Source: Omnitrophica WOR_2 bacterium GWA2_47_8 (GTDB taxonomy: Bacteria > Omnitrophota > Gorgyraeia > Zapsychrales > GWA2-47-8). Taken from it: 5,970 nucleotides of DNA. The translations under genes and the position numbers were made by a program. The DNA lies in NCBI GenBank assembly GCA_001805375.1, contig MHFY01000080.1, positions 1 through 5,970 of the forward strand. The letters are read 5' to 3'. Under the pieces are notes generated by a model. It saw nothing but the letters and a program-made list of their open reading frames with translations. It ran no database searches and was not told the origin of the DNA. The stretch's first letter is position 1. The number at the start of each line of letters is the position of its first letter. Below, in pieces: positions 1-5,815 of this stretch.

Positions 1-7
1 TAATTAA

Positions 8-2167
8 ATGAAGATACTCTTTGTTGAACAATTGACTTTTTTAAACTTGCTAACCGATATCTTTCCCTATTGGATAGATCAGCGGGGGGCTCTGCGTAAG
101 CCCTCGTATTTCGTTGACGCCACAAAACCGGCTTTGCTGTGTGCGAAAATATGTGCGAAATTTTCTGATTTCCGGATCGAAAGATTGGATTTTAAACTTT
201 CGGATATCCGTGATGAGCAGGGCAATTTGATCCGGCTCAAAATGTCCTACACCGATATGCGCGACGTTCATCGAAGGGTCCTGGAAAACAAAACATTCAA
301 GAATATACTTGGCCTAAATCCGGCAAATTCTCCGAGACTGAATACATTTTTAAAGAAACAATGTTTCGCCGGCTCTTTTAACAATCAGGAAAGTGTTTGG
401 CGTACGGTTTTCTTGCTGCAGGTCATTTCTTGGAAAAGCCGGCAGGGACATTGGGAGAGCGATGAGAAGGTCTTTTTCGCATTAGAAAAACAGTGGCCGG
501 ATGAGGTCCGGGAATATGCTAAACAATGCGGCATTAAGATCGTGTATTCAGGCCGCGCCACGCTGGACCTTAAAAGAGCGCTCATTGACCGCATCGGCGA
601 ATATAGGCTGAAGTTTTATTATTTTTATCTTTCCCGATACGGGCTTTGGGACCTTATTCAAAAGATCTTGTTCAATAAAGATCCTGACGCCGCGATCGCT
701 CAAAAAGACCTGATCCTGCCTTCCAATTTATCCAAGGTCATGGTCAATTACTACGGCCATTTAAATCTTAAGAAACCGGAATTCTATTCCGACTTTTTTT
801 TCTGGCAGAAGTCCAATATTCCCGGTGAGCGATTGGTGGTCACCTTTAATATCCCCTGGGACCCGCTCGATGAAAATAAAATGGCTGAGCTGCGGGAATT
901 CCGCATGCAGGCGGTATCTTTGCATCCGAAGGCCTCTCTTATTCCGGAGGTGCCGGTCTTTATCCATAGGCCGAAGGCGGACCCACTCAGATTAAAAAGT
1001 TTATTGCCGGCCGGCCAGGACAGGGATGTTATCGGCTGGGCGCAGAAGGAAATCGAACATTATCAGCAGTATGTTTCGTATTGGAAAGACCTGTTCTCCC
1101 GCACCAACACAAAGATATATGTGACCTGGTATAAATTAGACGCAACGCATTGCGCGATCGCCGATGCCTTACAGAGCTTAGGCGGGATCACGGCCGTGTA
1201 TCAAAGGTCCTGGGAAGAATTCCCGTTGCTTCACACGATCATCGATGCGGATGTCGCGTTCGGGTTCTCAACCGCCGGCGCGGAACGAGAGCGGCTTTCG
1301 CAATCCAGGATCCCCTATTACATCGCGACGGGGCATTTAGGCGATCACCGTTTTCCTTTGTTAAAAAATGACGCGCAAAAGGTGCGCCAGCAGCTGGAAG
1401 AGAATGGGGCCAAGCGGATCATCTGTTATCTGGACGGAAATTCGATCGATGATTCACGCTGGAGCACCGGCCATGAGATGCAGAGGGCCGGGTATGAATT
1501 TTTGCTTAAGAAATTATTAGAGGAGCCGAGTTTGGGCCTTATCTTAAAACCCAAAGTCGCCACGACCTTAAGAAGCCGGTTGGCTCCGTTGGGTAATTTA
1601 TGGGAGGAGGCCTTTAAAACAAAACGTTGCTTTTTGTTTGAAAAAGGATTGCTGCACAATTCCTATACGCCGGCCATTGCCGCCTTGGCGTCGGATGTGG
1701 CCATTCACGGGAGCATGTGTTCGATGACAGCCGGATTGGAAGCGGCCTTGACCGGAACGCCGACGCTGTTGTTTGACGCCGAAGGCTGGCCGTACAGCCC
1801 GATCTATAAAAAGGGAATAGGGAATTTTGTATTTGATGATTGGAACGCGCTTTGGAAGGCCTGCCGCAATTACTGGGACAATCCTTCCGCCAATAATAAA
1901 TTTGGGAATTGGTCAGAGGTGATCAATGAGTTCGATCAGTTCCGCGACGGCCGCGCCGCGGAGCGGATGGGGATGTTCTTAAGCTGGGTGCTGGAAGGTT
2001 ATAACGCGGGCTTGTCGAGAGAAACGATCTTGGCGGACGCGGCAGAGCGGTACGCCCAGATGTGGGGAAGCGACAAGGTTTATTCCGTAAATGCGGCGCC
2101 TTTGCTGATCCGGACGGAAACCGGGCCTTCAAAAATTTTAAGGGATCTGGATGAAGTTGCCCCTTAA
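8..2167 (+). CDS. Large putative GT-B-like glycosyltransferase / surface glycan biosynthesis protein (719 aa)
   Basis: I do not recognise a named family over the full length. The C-terminal half looks like the two Rossmann-type lobes of a GT-B protein. One lobe would be around residues 365-445 (strand TNTKIYVTWYK, then LGGITAVYQRS and a STAGAERERL turn). The other would be around 468-620, with LILKPK at 511-516 and the stretch SDVAIHGSMCSMTAGLEAAL at 562-581, followed by TGTPTLLFD. That last stretch resembles the donor-binding 'small residues, then Glu-Ala-Ala, then Gly-Thr-Pro' pattern of nucleotide-sugar glycosyltransferases and CDP-glycerol transferase-like proteins. Residues 1-360 carry no motif I can name, and I see no signal peptide or clear membrane span, so it is probably cytoplasmic. 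The ATG at 8 is preceded immediately by an in-frame TAA (5-7), so the protein cannot extend upstream; no ribosome binding site fits in the visible bases. Its end overlaps the next gene by 17 bases. Transfer of a sugar to a surface glycan is inferred; donor and acceptor are unknown. Confidence 0.6.
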   Translation: MKILFVEQLTFLNLLTDIFPYWIDQRGALRKPSYFVDATKPALLCAKICAKFSDFRIERLDFKLSDIRDEQGNLIRLKMSYTDMRDVHRRVLENKTFKNILGLNPANSPRLNTFLKKQCFAGSFNNQESVWRTVFLLQVISWKSRQGHWESDEKVFFALEKQWPDEVREYAKQCGIKIVYSGRATLDLKRALIDRIGEYRLKFYYFYLSRYGLWDLIQKILFNKDPDAAIAQKDLILPSNLSKVMVNYYGHLNLKKPEFYSDFFFWQKSNIPGERLVVTFNIPWDPLDENKMAELREFRMQAVSLHPKASLIPEVPVFIHRPKADPLRLKSLLPAGQDRDVIGWAQKEIEHYQQYVSYWKDLFSRTNTKIYVTWYKLDATHCAIADALQSLGGITAVYQRSWEEFPLLHTIIDADVAFGFSTAGAERERLSQSRIPYYIATGHLGDHRFPLLKNDAQKVRQQLEENGAKRIICYLDGNSIDDSRWSTGHEMQRAGYEFLLKKLLEEPSLGLILKPKVATTLRSRLAPLGNLWEEAFKTKRCFLFEKGLLHNSYTPAIAALASDVAIHGSMCSMTAGLEAALTGTPTLLFDAEGWPYSPIYKKGIGNFVFDDWNALWKACRNYWDNPSANNKFGNWSEVINEFDQFRDGRAAERMGMFLSWVLEGYNAGLSRETILADAAERYAQMWGSDKVYSVNAAPLLIRTETGPSKILRDLDEVAP
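2141..2144 (+). promoter_or_regulatory. Ribosome binding site of the HAD phosphatase gene
   Basis: AGGG sits 6 bases before the ATG at 2151, inside the last codons of the preceding gene. It supports the start chosen for the phosphatase, and the 17-base gene overlap implies translation coupled to the upstream gene. Confidence 0.55.
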
Positions 2168-2825
2168 AGTGATCGCGTTAGACTTCGACGGCGTGGTTTT
2201 AGAGACCGTAGGGATCAAGGATTGGGCTTTTAAGACCTTGTTCAAGGATCATCCGGACCATCTTGATGAGATCATGGCCTATCATCTGGGGAACAACGCG
2301 ACGATACGCTTTGATAAATTTAAACACATCACCGAAAAGATCCTCAAACAGAAATATACGCCGGAGCTCAAGGAAAGTTTAAGCAGGCAGTTCGCGGAGT
2401 TGACGTTTCAGCGGATCGTGGAATGCCCCTTTGTCAAAGGCGCTAAAGAATTCTTGGAATATTATTACAAGAAATTCCCGATCTATATTGCCACGGTCAA
2501 TCCAGCGGATGAATTCGAGAGGATCCTAAAGGCGAGGAATATTTTTCAGTACATCACAAAAATTTATACGACACCCTGGCTTAAAAAAGACGCACTCCGC
2601 GATATCATGAAGCAGGAAAAGGTTTCTGCCGAGAATATGGTCTTTGTCGGGGACAGTGTTGAGGATTTTATAGCCGCGAAAGACGCGGGTATTTTTTTTA
2701 TCGGCCGGCAGGGAAGTAAATCGTTTGAGGACATTGATGTTCCGGTGTTGACGGACCTGGAGGCGGTTAAAAATTTCTTGGAGACGTCCCGCCTGGAAAC
2801 CGGGAAGCAAAAGGTGAGCAAGTGA
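2151..2825 (+). CDS. HAD-superfamily hydrolase, probable small-molecule phosphatase (224 aa)
   Basis: Cytoplasmic phosphatase of the haloacid dehalogenase superfamily, of the size and layout of phosphoglycolate phosphatase-like (subfamily IA) members. All four motifs are visible. Motif I is DFDGVV, with nucleophile Asp11 and acid/base Asp13. Motif II is IYIATVNP with Thr115. Motif III is the lysine at 145 or 146 in TPWLKKDAL. Motif IV is VFVGDSVEDFIAAKDAG, with Asp168 and Asp172 for magnesium. An alpha-helical cap of about 70 residues lies between motif I and motif II (roughly residues 18-90), the C1 cap position. The catalytic set is complete, so the enzyme is expected to be active. Its place just before a dehydrogenase and a CMP-sugar synthetase-like gene suggests that it removes a phosphate from a sugar-acid intermediate before nucleotide activation, as phosphatases do in sialic acid and KDO synthesis; this is inference. 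A pure housekeeping role such as phosphoglycolate removal cannot be excluded. The start is fixed by an AGGG site 6 bases upstream. Confidence 0.9.
   Translation: MKLPLKVIALDFDGVVLETVGIKDWAFKTLFKDHPDHLDEIMAYHLGNNATIRFDKFKHITEKILKQKYTPELKESLSRQFAELTFQRIVECPFVKGAKEFLEYYYKKFPIYIATVNPADEFERILKARNIFQYITKIYTTPWLKKDALRDIMKQEKVSAENMVFVGDSVEDFIAAKDAGIFFIGRQGSKSFEDIDVPVLTDLEAVKNFLETSRLETGKQKVSK
2811..2817 (+). promoter_or_regulatory. Ribosome binding site deciding the dehydrogenase start
   Basis: AAGGTGA lies inside the end of the phosphatase gene. It is 7 bases before the ATG at 2825 and 4 bases before the alternative GTG at 2822. The spacing favours the ATG, giving a TGATG stop/start overlap of one base. 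Confidence 0.55.
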
Positions 2826-3745
2826 TGAAAGTTGTCATTAATACATCCAATTTCGGTGAACACGATACAACGCCTTTGGAAAAATTAAAACAGGCGAAGT
2901 GGCAGTACGCCTTAAACCCTTACAAACGGCAATTAACGGAAAAAGAAGTGATCGAATTGTCTCAGGATGCCGTCGGGTTGATAGCCGGCAATGAACCTTT
3001 AAATAAACATGTCCTTACGAACCTGAAAGCGGTTAAGGTGATCTCCCGCTGCGGCGTGGGAAAAGATAATATCGATCTTACGACAGCGGAAAAATTGGGC
3101 ATCAAAGTTTTTTGCACGCCCAACGGGCCTACGTTGGCGGTGGCTGAATTGACCGTCGGGCTGATATTAAATCTTTTGCGGAAGATCAATGGCATGGACG
3201 CGGATGTCAGGTCCGGACTTTGGAAAAAGCAGATGGGTTATCTTTTAAAGGATAAAAAAGTCGGCATCGTCGGTTTCGGGAGGATCGGGCAGAAGGTCGC
3301 GCAGCTTTTATCCGTCTTTGGCGCAGAGGTCGGTTATTGCGACATTCAAAAGATCACATGCGAGATCCCGTGCCGGTCGATGCCGTTTGAAGAATTACTG
3401 AAATGGGCGGACATTGTGTCCCTGCATCTTTTCGCGCGGGAAGACGGCAAGCCCATTATCAATGCGAAAGAATTGAAACTGATGCAAAAAGGTTCCTGGC
3501 TGATCAATGTCGCTCGGGGGAGTTTAGTGGACGAAGAGGCCTTGTATGAAGCTTTGAAAAGCGATCATTTGTCCGGCGCGGCGCTGGATGTGTTTTCGCA
3601 CGAGCCGTATCAGGGAAGATTGAAAACGTTGAACAATGTTATTTTAACGCCGCATATCGGTTCTTATGCCGTTGAATCACGTATCGAAATGGAACTGCAG
3701 GCGGTGGAAAATCTTATTGCAGGCTTTAAAGGAGGATCAAAATAA
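2825..3745 (+). CDS. D-2-hydroxyacid dehydrogenase, phosphoglycerate dehydrogenase-like, no ACT domain (306 aa)
   Basis: NAD-dependent dehydrogenase interconverting a 2-hydroxy acid and its 2-keto acid. With ATG 2825 as Met1, the substrate domain shows SRCGVGKDNIDL at 74-85. The nucleotide-binding loop is GFGRIG at 150-155, followed by an acidic Asp173 at the end of the second strand, which favours NAD over NADP. The catalytic triad of the family is complete: Arg231 in NVARGSLVDE, Glu260 in FSHEP and His277 in TPHIGS. At 306 residues it has only the catalytic core; the C-terminal ACT or intervening domains that make many SerA enzymes serine-sensitive are absent. That, and the glycan-gene context, argue for a pathway-specific dehydrogenase rather than serine biosynthesis, though a short SerA is possible. 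GTG at 2822 is an alternative start adding one residue. The stop codon overlaps the next start by one base (TAATG). Confidence 0.9.
   Translation: MKVVINTSNFGEHDTTPLEKLKQAKWQYALNPYKRQLTEKEVIELSQDAVGLIAGNEPLNKHVLTNLKAVKVISRCGVGKDNIDLTTAEKLGIKVFCTPNGPTLAVAELTVGLILNLLRKINGMDADVRSGLWKKQMGYLLKDKKVGIVGFGRIGQKVAQLLSVFGAEVGYCDIQKITCEIPCRSMPFEELLKWADIVSLHLFAREDGKPIINAKELKLMQKGSWLINVARGSLVDEEALYEALKSDHLSGAALDVFSHEPYQGRLKTLNNVILTPHIGSYAVESRIEMELQAVENLIAGFKGGSK
3731..3735 (+). promoter_or_regulatory. Strong ribosome binding site of the cytidylyltransferase gene
   Basis: A perfect GGAGG lies 9 bases before the ATG at 3745. It is the best Shine-Dalgarno sequence in the window and encodes the last Gly-Gly of the dehydrogenase. 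It suggests that the cytidylyltransferase can be translated efficiently in its own right. Confidence 0.75.
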
Positions 3746-4509
3746 TGATCAGCGCATTACTTATCGGTAGAAAAGGGAGTCAGGGTTTTCCGGGAAAGAA
3801 TACCTATCCGATCTTGGGAAAACCGTTGTCGTTTTATCCGATGAACGCGGCCCAGAACGCGGAACTGGCGGATAAGGTCTTTATCTCGACGGACTGCGAG
3901 CAGCTCATGGCCTTGGCCAAAGAGAACGGGGTCGAGATCATCGAGCGCCCCAAAGAACTTGCCACGAGCAAGGCTTTGGGAGAACACGCGTTCGTTCATG
4001 GTTATAAAGAGATCGTGAACCGCGAAGGCAAGCAGGAACTGATCATCCTTCTGCATTGCAATTCCGCGACCGTCACGCCGGAGATGATCGATGAGGGCAT
4101 TAAGGCGCTTCGAAAAAACCCTTCTTATGATTCAGCCGTGTCGGTTTCAAAATACAATATGTGGAGCCCTTTACGGGCGCGCAAGATCGGAAAAGACGGG
4201 CTTCTGCATCCGTTCGTTCCTTTTGAAGTGTTCGGCGATCCCAAGACCTTGAATTGTGACCGGGATTCGCAAGGCGATGTCTATTACGCGGACATGGGCC
4301 TGTCCATTGTCCGGCCCAAATGCCTGGATCATATCGAAGAAGGCCTCTTGCCGCAAAAATGGATGGGGCAGAAGATCTATCCTTTGATCCAGGAAGCCGG
4401 CTGTGATGTGGATTATGAATTTCAGATCTTGCAGACGGAGTATTGGCTTAAGAAAAATTATAAAGACGGATGGTCCAAAAAGAAGGGCTTAACCCAGGCG
4501 GCTAAATGA
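3745..4509 (+). CDS. CMP-sialate/CMP-KDO synthetase-family cytidylyltransferase, divergent (254 aa)
   Basis: Enzyme expected to join CMP from CTP to an acidic sugar or similar acid, releasing pyrophosphate, in the cytoplasm. The N-terminal nucleotide-binding loop is ALLIGRKGSQGFPGKN (residues 4-19), keeping Arg9, Ser12, Lys18 and Asn19 of the NeuA pattern. The VFISTD strand is at 45-50, and ERPKELATSKA at 67-77 matches the 'RP-x-x-LA' block. The metal-binding Asp-x-Asp near the C-terminus is present as CDVDYEF (Asp221, Asp223). Length is close to NeuA and KdsB (about 225-255). Two blocks differ from classical NeuA: the loop has Gln13 where Neisseria-type NeuA has Lys, and LLQPTSPLR is replaced by LLHCNSATV (102-110). 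The fold and CTP use are therefore likely, but the acceptor acid is unknown and need not be sialic acid. It starts one base inside the dehydrogenase stop and overlaps the radical SAM gene by four bases (ATGA). Confidence 0.82.
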   Translation: MISALLIGRKGSQGFPGKNTYPILGKPLSFYPMNAAQNAELADKVFISTDCEQLMALAKENGVEIIERPKELATSKALGEHAFVHGYKEIVNREGKQELIILLHCNSATVTPEMIDEGIKALRKNPSYDSAVSVSKYNMWSPLRARKIGKDGLLHPFVPFEVFGDPKTLNCDRDSQGDVYYADMGLSIVRPKCLDHIEEGLLPQKWMGQKIYPLIQEAGCDVDYEFQILQTEYWLKKNYKDGWSKKKGLTQAAK

Positions 4510-5636
4510 CAGAGGCAAAGGTTTATACCAAACATCATAGTTTTCGGAATTTTGTAACGCTCTTGAATTCCGACGCTGAACAGCAAAAGAAAAGGGTTCT
4601 GCACATCCTGCAAACTAGCAAGGAAGCAAAGTCCGAGATCATTAACTCTGTTATTGAAGGCCTCGCCTCAACACAAGAGCATAAGGATTTTGACATCACG
4701 CCGTTCATTGCCGATGAGTTGAGCAAGATCGAGGATAAAGACGTCAGCCGCTATATGACACACCGTTACCGTTATGATGTTTATCCCAAGCAAAAAAAGT
4801 TAGACAATTATCCGCCCTATATTCAGATCGAGCCGACTTCGGTCTGCAATTACCGTTGCGTGTTCTGTTATCAGACCGACGCGGATTTTACGGCCAAGTC
4901 CAACGGCCACATGGGCGCGATGACTTTAGGGTTATTTAAAGAGATCGTGGACCAGATCTCAGGCAAGATCGAATTTTTGTCGCTCGCGTCCCGCGGCGAA
5001 CCGCTTTTGTGCAAAGAGATCGACCAGATGTTGAAATACTGCAGTGGAAAATTTTTAGGATTGAAACTGAATACCAACGCCTCCATGCTCAATGAAGAAC
5101 ACTGCCATGCCATTCTTTCCGGCGGGGTCAACACGGTCGTTTTCTCAGCGGACGCGGCCACGGAGCCGTTATACAGCCAATTGAGAGTGAAGGGAAGCCT
5201 GCAGAAGGTTTTGGATAACATAAAACTGTTCCAGTCCATTCGGAAGAAACATTATTCCCAACGAAAGATCATCGCGCGCGTGTCGGGCGTGAAATACGGC
5301 AACGACCAGGACATGGATTCGATGGTCGATCTGTGGGGAGGTTTGGTCGACCAGGTATCGTTTGTGGCCTATAACCCATGGGAAAATGTTTATACGGCAT
5401 CACTGAAAAATATCAATACGCCCTGTTCCGACCTTTGGCGGCGCATGTTCGTCTGGTTCGACGGCAAAGTCAACCCCTGCGACACGGATTATAAATCGAC
5501 GCTGTCCGTCGGCACCATTCAGCAAAATTCTGTCCCGCAGCTCTGGCGTAGTGAGGCTTATTCGAAAATACGGGAATCTCATCTCAATAATAAGCGAGGC
5601 TGTGTCAACCCTTGCCAGCGCTGTACCGTAGTATGA
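4506..5636 (+). CDS. Radical SAM enzyme with C-terminal SPASM/twitch-like cysteine cluster (376 aa)
   Basis: Iron-sulfur enzyme that cleaves S-adenosylmethionine to start a radical reaction; the substrate is unknown. The core motif is CNYRCVFC, with Cys114, Cys118 and Cys121 in the canonical C-x3-C-x2-C spacing. SRGEPLL (162-168) supplies the GE motif that contacts SAM, and later strands LKLNTNAS and VVFSADA follow the usual barrel order. The C-terminal region (about 300-376) carries Cys307, then FDGKVNPC (a Gly-x4-Cys ending at Cys325), then Cys366, Cys370 and Cys373. This is the outline of a SPASM or shorter twitch domain, but with five cysteines rather than seven, so one auxiliary 4Fe-4S cluster is more likely than two. 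Residues 1-103 form a helical, charged N-terminal extension with no motif I recognise. Related enzymes modify peptides or carry out dehydrogenation or epimerisation of sugars; the glycan context favours a small-molecule or sugar substrate (inference). The start overlaps the previous stop as ATGA, with a weak AGG seven bases upstream. Confidence 0.88.
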   Translation: MTEAKVYTKHHSFRNFVTLLNSDAEQQKKRVLHILQTSKEAKSEIINSVIEGLASTQEHKDFDITPFIADELSKIEDKDVSRYMTHRYRYDVYPKQKKLDNYPPYIQIEPTSVCNYRCVFCYQTDADFTAKSNGHMGAMTLGLFKEIVDQISGKIEFLSLASRGEPLLCKEIDQMLKYCSGKFLGLKLNTNASMLNEEHCHAILSGGVNTVVFSADAATEPLYSQLRVKGSLQKVLDNIKLFQSIRKKHYSQRKIIARVSGVKYGNDQDMDSMVDLWGGLVDQVSFVAYNPWENVYTASLKNINTPCSDLWRRMFVWFDGKVNPCDTDYKSTLSVGTIQQNSVPQLWRSEAYSKIRESHLNNKRGCVNPCQRCTVV

Positions 5637-5665
5637 GCATTTAGACGGTTTCCTAAATGCTCATA
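5632..5665 (+). repeat. Perfect 13-bp inverted repeat containing the stop codon of the radical SAM gene
   Basis: The arms TATGAGCATTTAG (5632-5644) and CTAAATGCTCATA (5653-5665) are exact reverse complements, separated by an 8-base loop (ACGGTTTC). The TGA stop of the preceding gene (5634-5636) is within the left arm. The stem is AT-rich (five G/C pairs) and is not followed by a T-run, so a standard intrinsic terminator is doubtful. An mRNA 3'-end stabiliser or processing hairpin fits better. The pairing is directly visible; the function is inferred. Confidence 0.85.
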
Positions 5666-5692
5666 TCCTGACGAGCAAAGCGAGGAAGGATC
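5665..5692 (+). repeat. REP-like palindromic repeat, copy 1 (longer, degenerate)
   Basis: A 28-base element that begins ATCCTGA and ends AAGGATC. It matches the reverse complement of 5752-5773 at 21 of 22 positions once two 3-base insertions (CGA and AGG) are allowed for. Its own ends (ATCCT/AGGAT) are complementary. It could be a remnant of a dispersed intergenic palindrome family; whether it recurs in the genome cannot be seen here. Confidence 0.6.
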
Positions 5693-5751
5693 ACAGAAAG
5701 AAGTAAAATGGAAGACCGTCAGGGTTATTTTTATATCTTACTTTATGCCGA

Positions 5752-5774
5752 GATCCTTCGCTTCGCTCAGGATC
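5752..5774 (-). repeat. REP-like palindromic repeat, copy 2 (inverted relative to copy 1)
   Basis: A 23-base near-palindrome with 6-bp arms GATCCT (5752-5757) and AGGATC (5769-5774) around TCGCTTCGCTC. It is the inverted partner of 5665-5692, with 59 bases between them, so the two could also pair into one long hairpin. From memory, motifs of the form TCCTGAGCGAAGCGAAGGA are common as intergenic repeats in many environmental bacterial genomes; I cannot verify this here. Confidence 0.65.
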
Positions 5775-5815
5775 ATGAGGGGTCGCATCTCAAAAGATTT
5801 TACGCCCCCTCATGA
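5773..5815 (+). promoter_or_regulatory. Long hairpin enclosing the start codon of the isomerase gene
   Basis: The arms TCATGAGGGG (5773-5782) and CCCCTCATGA (5806-5815) are perfect 10-bp complements. After a single T/C mismatch the stem continues with CG/CG (5784-5785 with 5803-5804). The apex can close as ATCT-CAAA-AGAT (5787-5798). In total about 16 bp can form in 43 bases. The ATG start of the next gene (5812-5814) is in the right arm and would be buried in the folded RNA. It could be a translational control element or another intergenic palindrome that happens to abut the start; the sequence alone does not decide. Confidence 0.7.

Noticed and set aside
4871..5239. A 122-codon open frame on the - strand inside the radical SAM gene
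   Set aside because: It is antisense to the SAM-binding core, shows no domain, and lies wholly inside a gene with clear motifs. The same applies to the other antisense frames in the window.
2151..5636. A phosphonate-type pathway (dehydrogenase plus cytidylyltransferase plus radical SAM enzyme)
   Set aside because: The combination loosely recalls phosphonate antibiotic clusters, but there is no PEP mutase or phosphonopyruvate decarboxylase in the window and no cobalamin-binding domain in the radical SAM protein. The glycan context explains the genes better.
5665..5734. Possible intrinsic terminator: ATCCTGACG (5665-5673) can pair with CGTCAGGGT (5717-5725), which is followed by a T-rich stretch
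   Set aside because: The loop would be 43 bases, the stem includes a G-T pair, and the T-rich part is interrupted by A residues. It is too weak to call as a terminator, though termination in this gap remains possible.
5725..5745. AT-rich stretch that might hold a -10 promoter box for the isomerase gene
   Set aside because: TATATC and similar hexamers are present, but there is no matching -35 at proper spacing, and any AT-rich tract of this length would give such hits.
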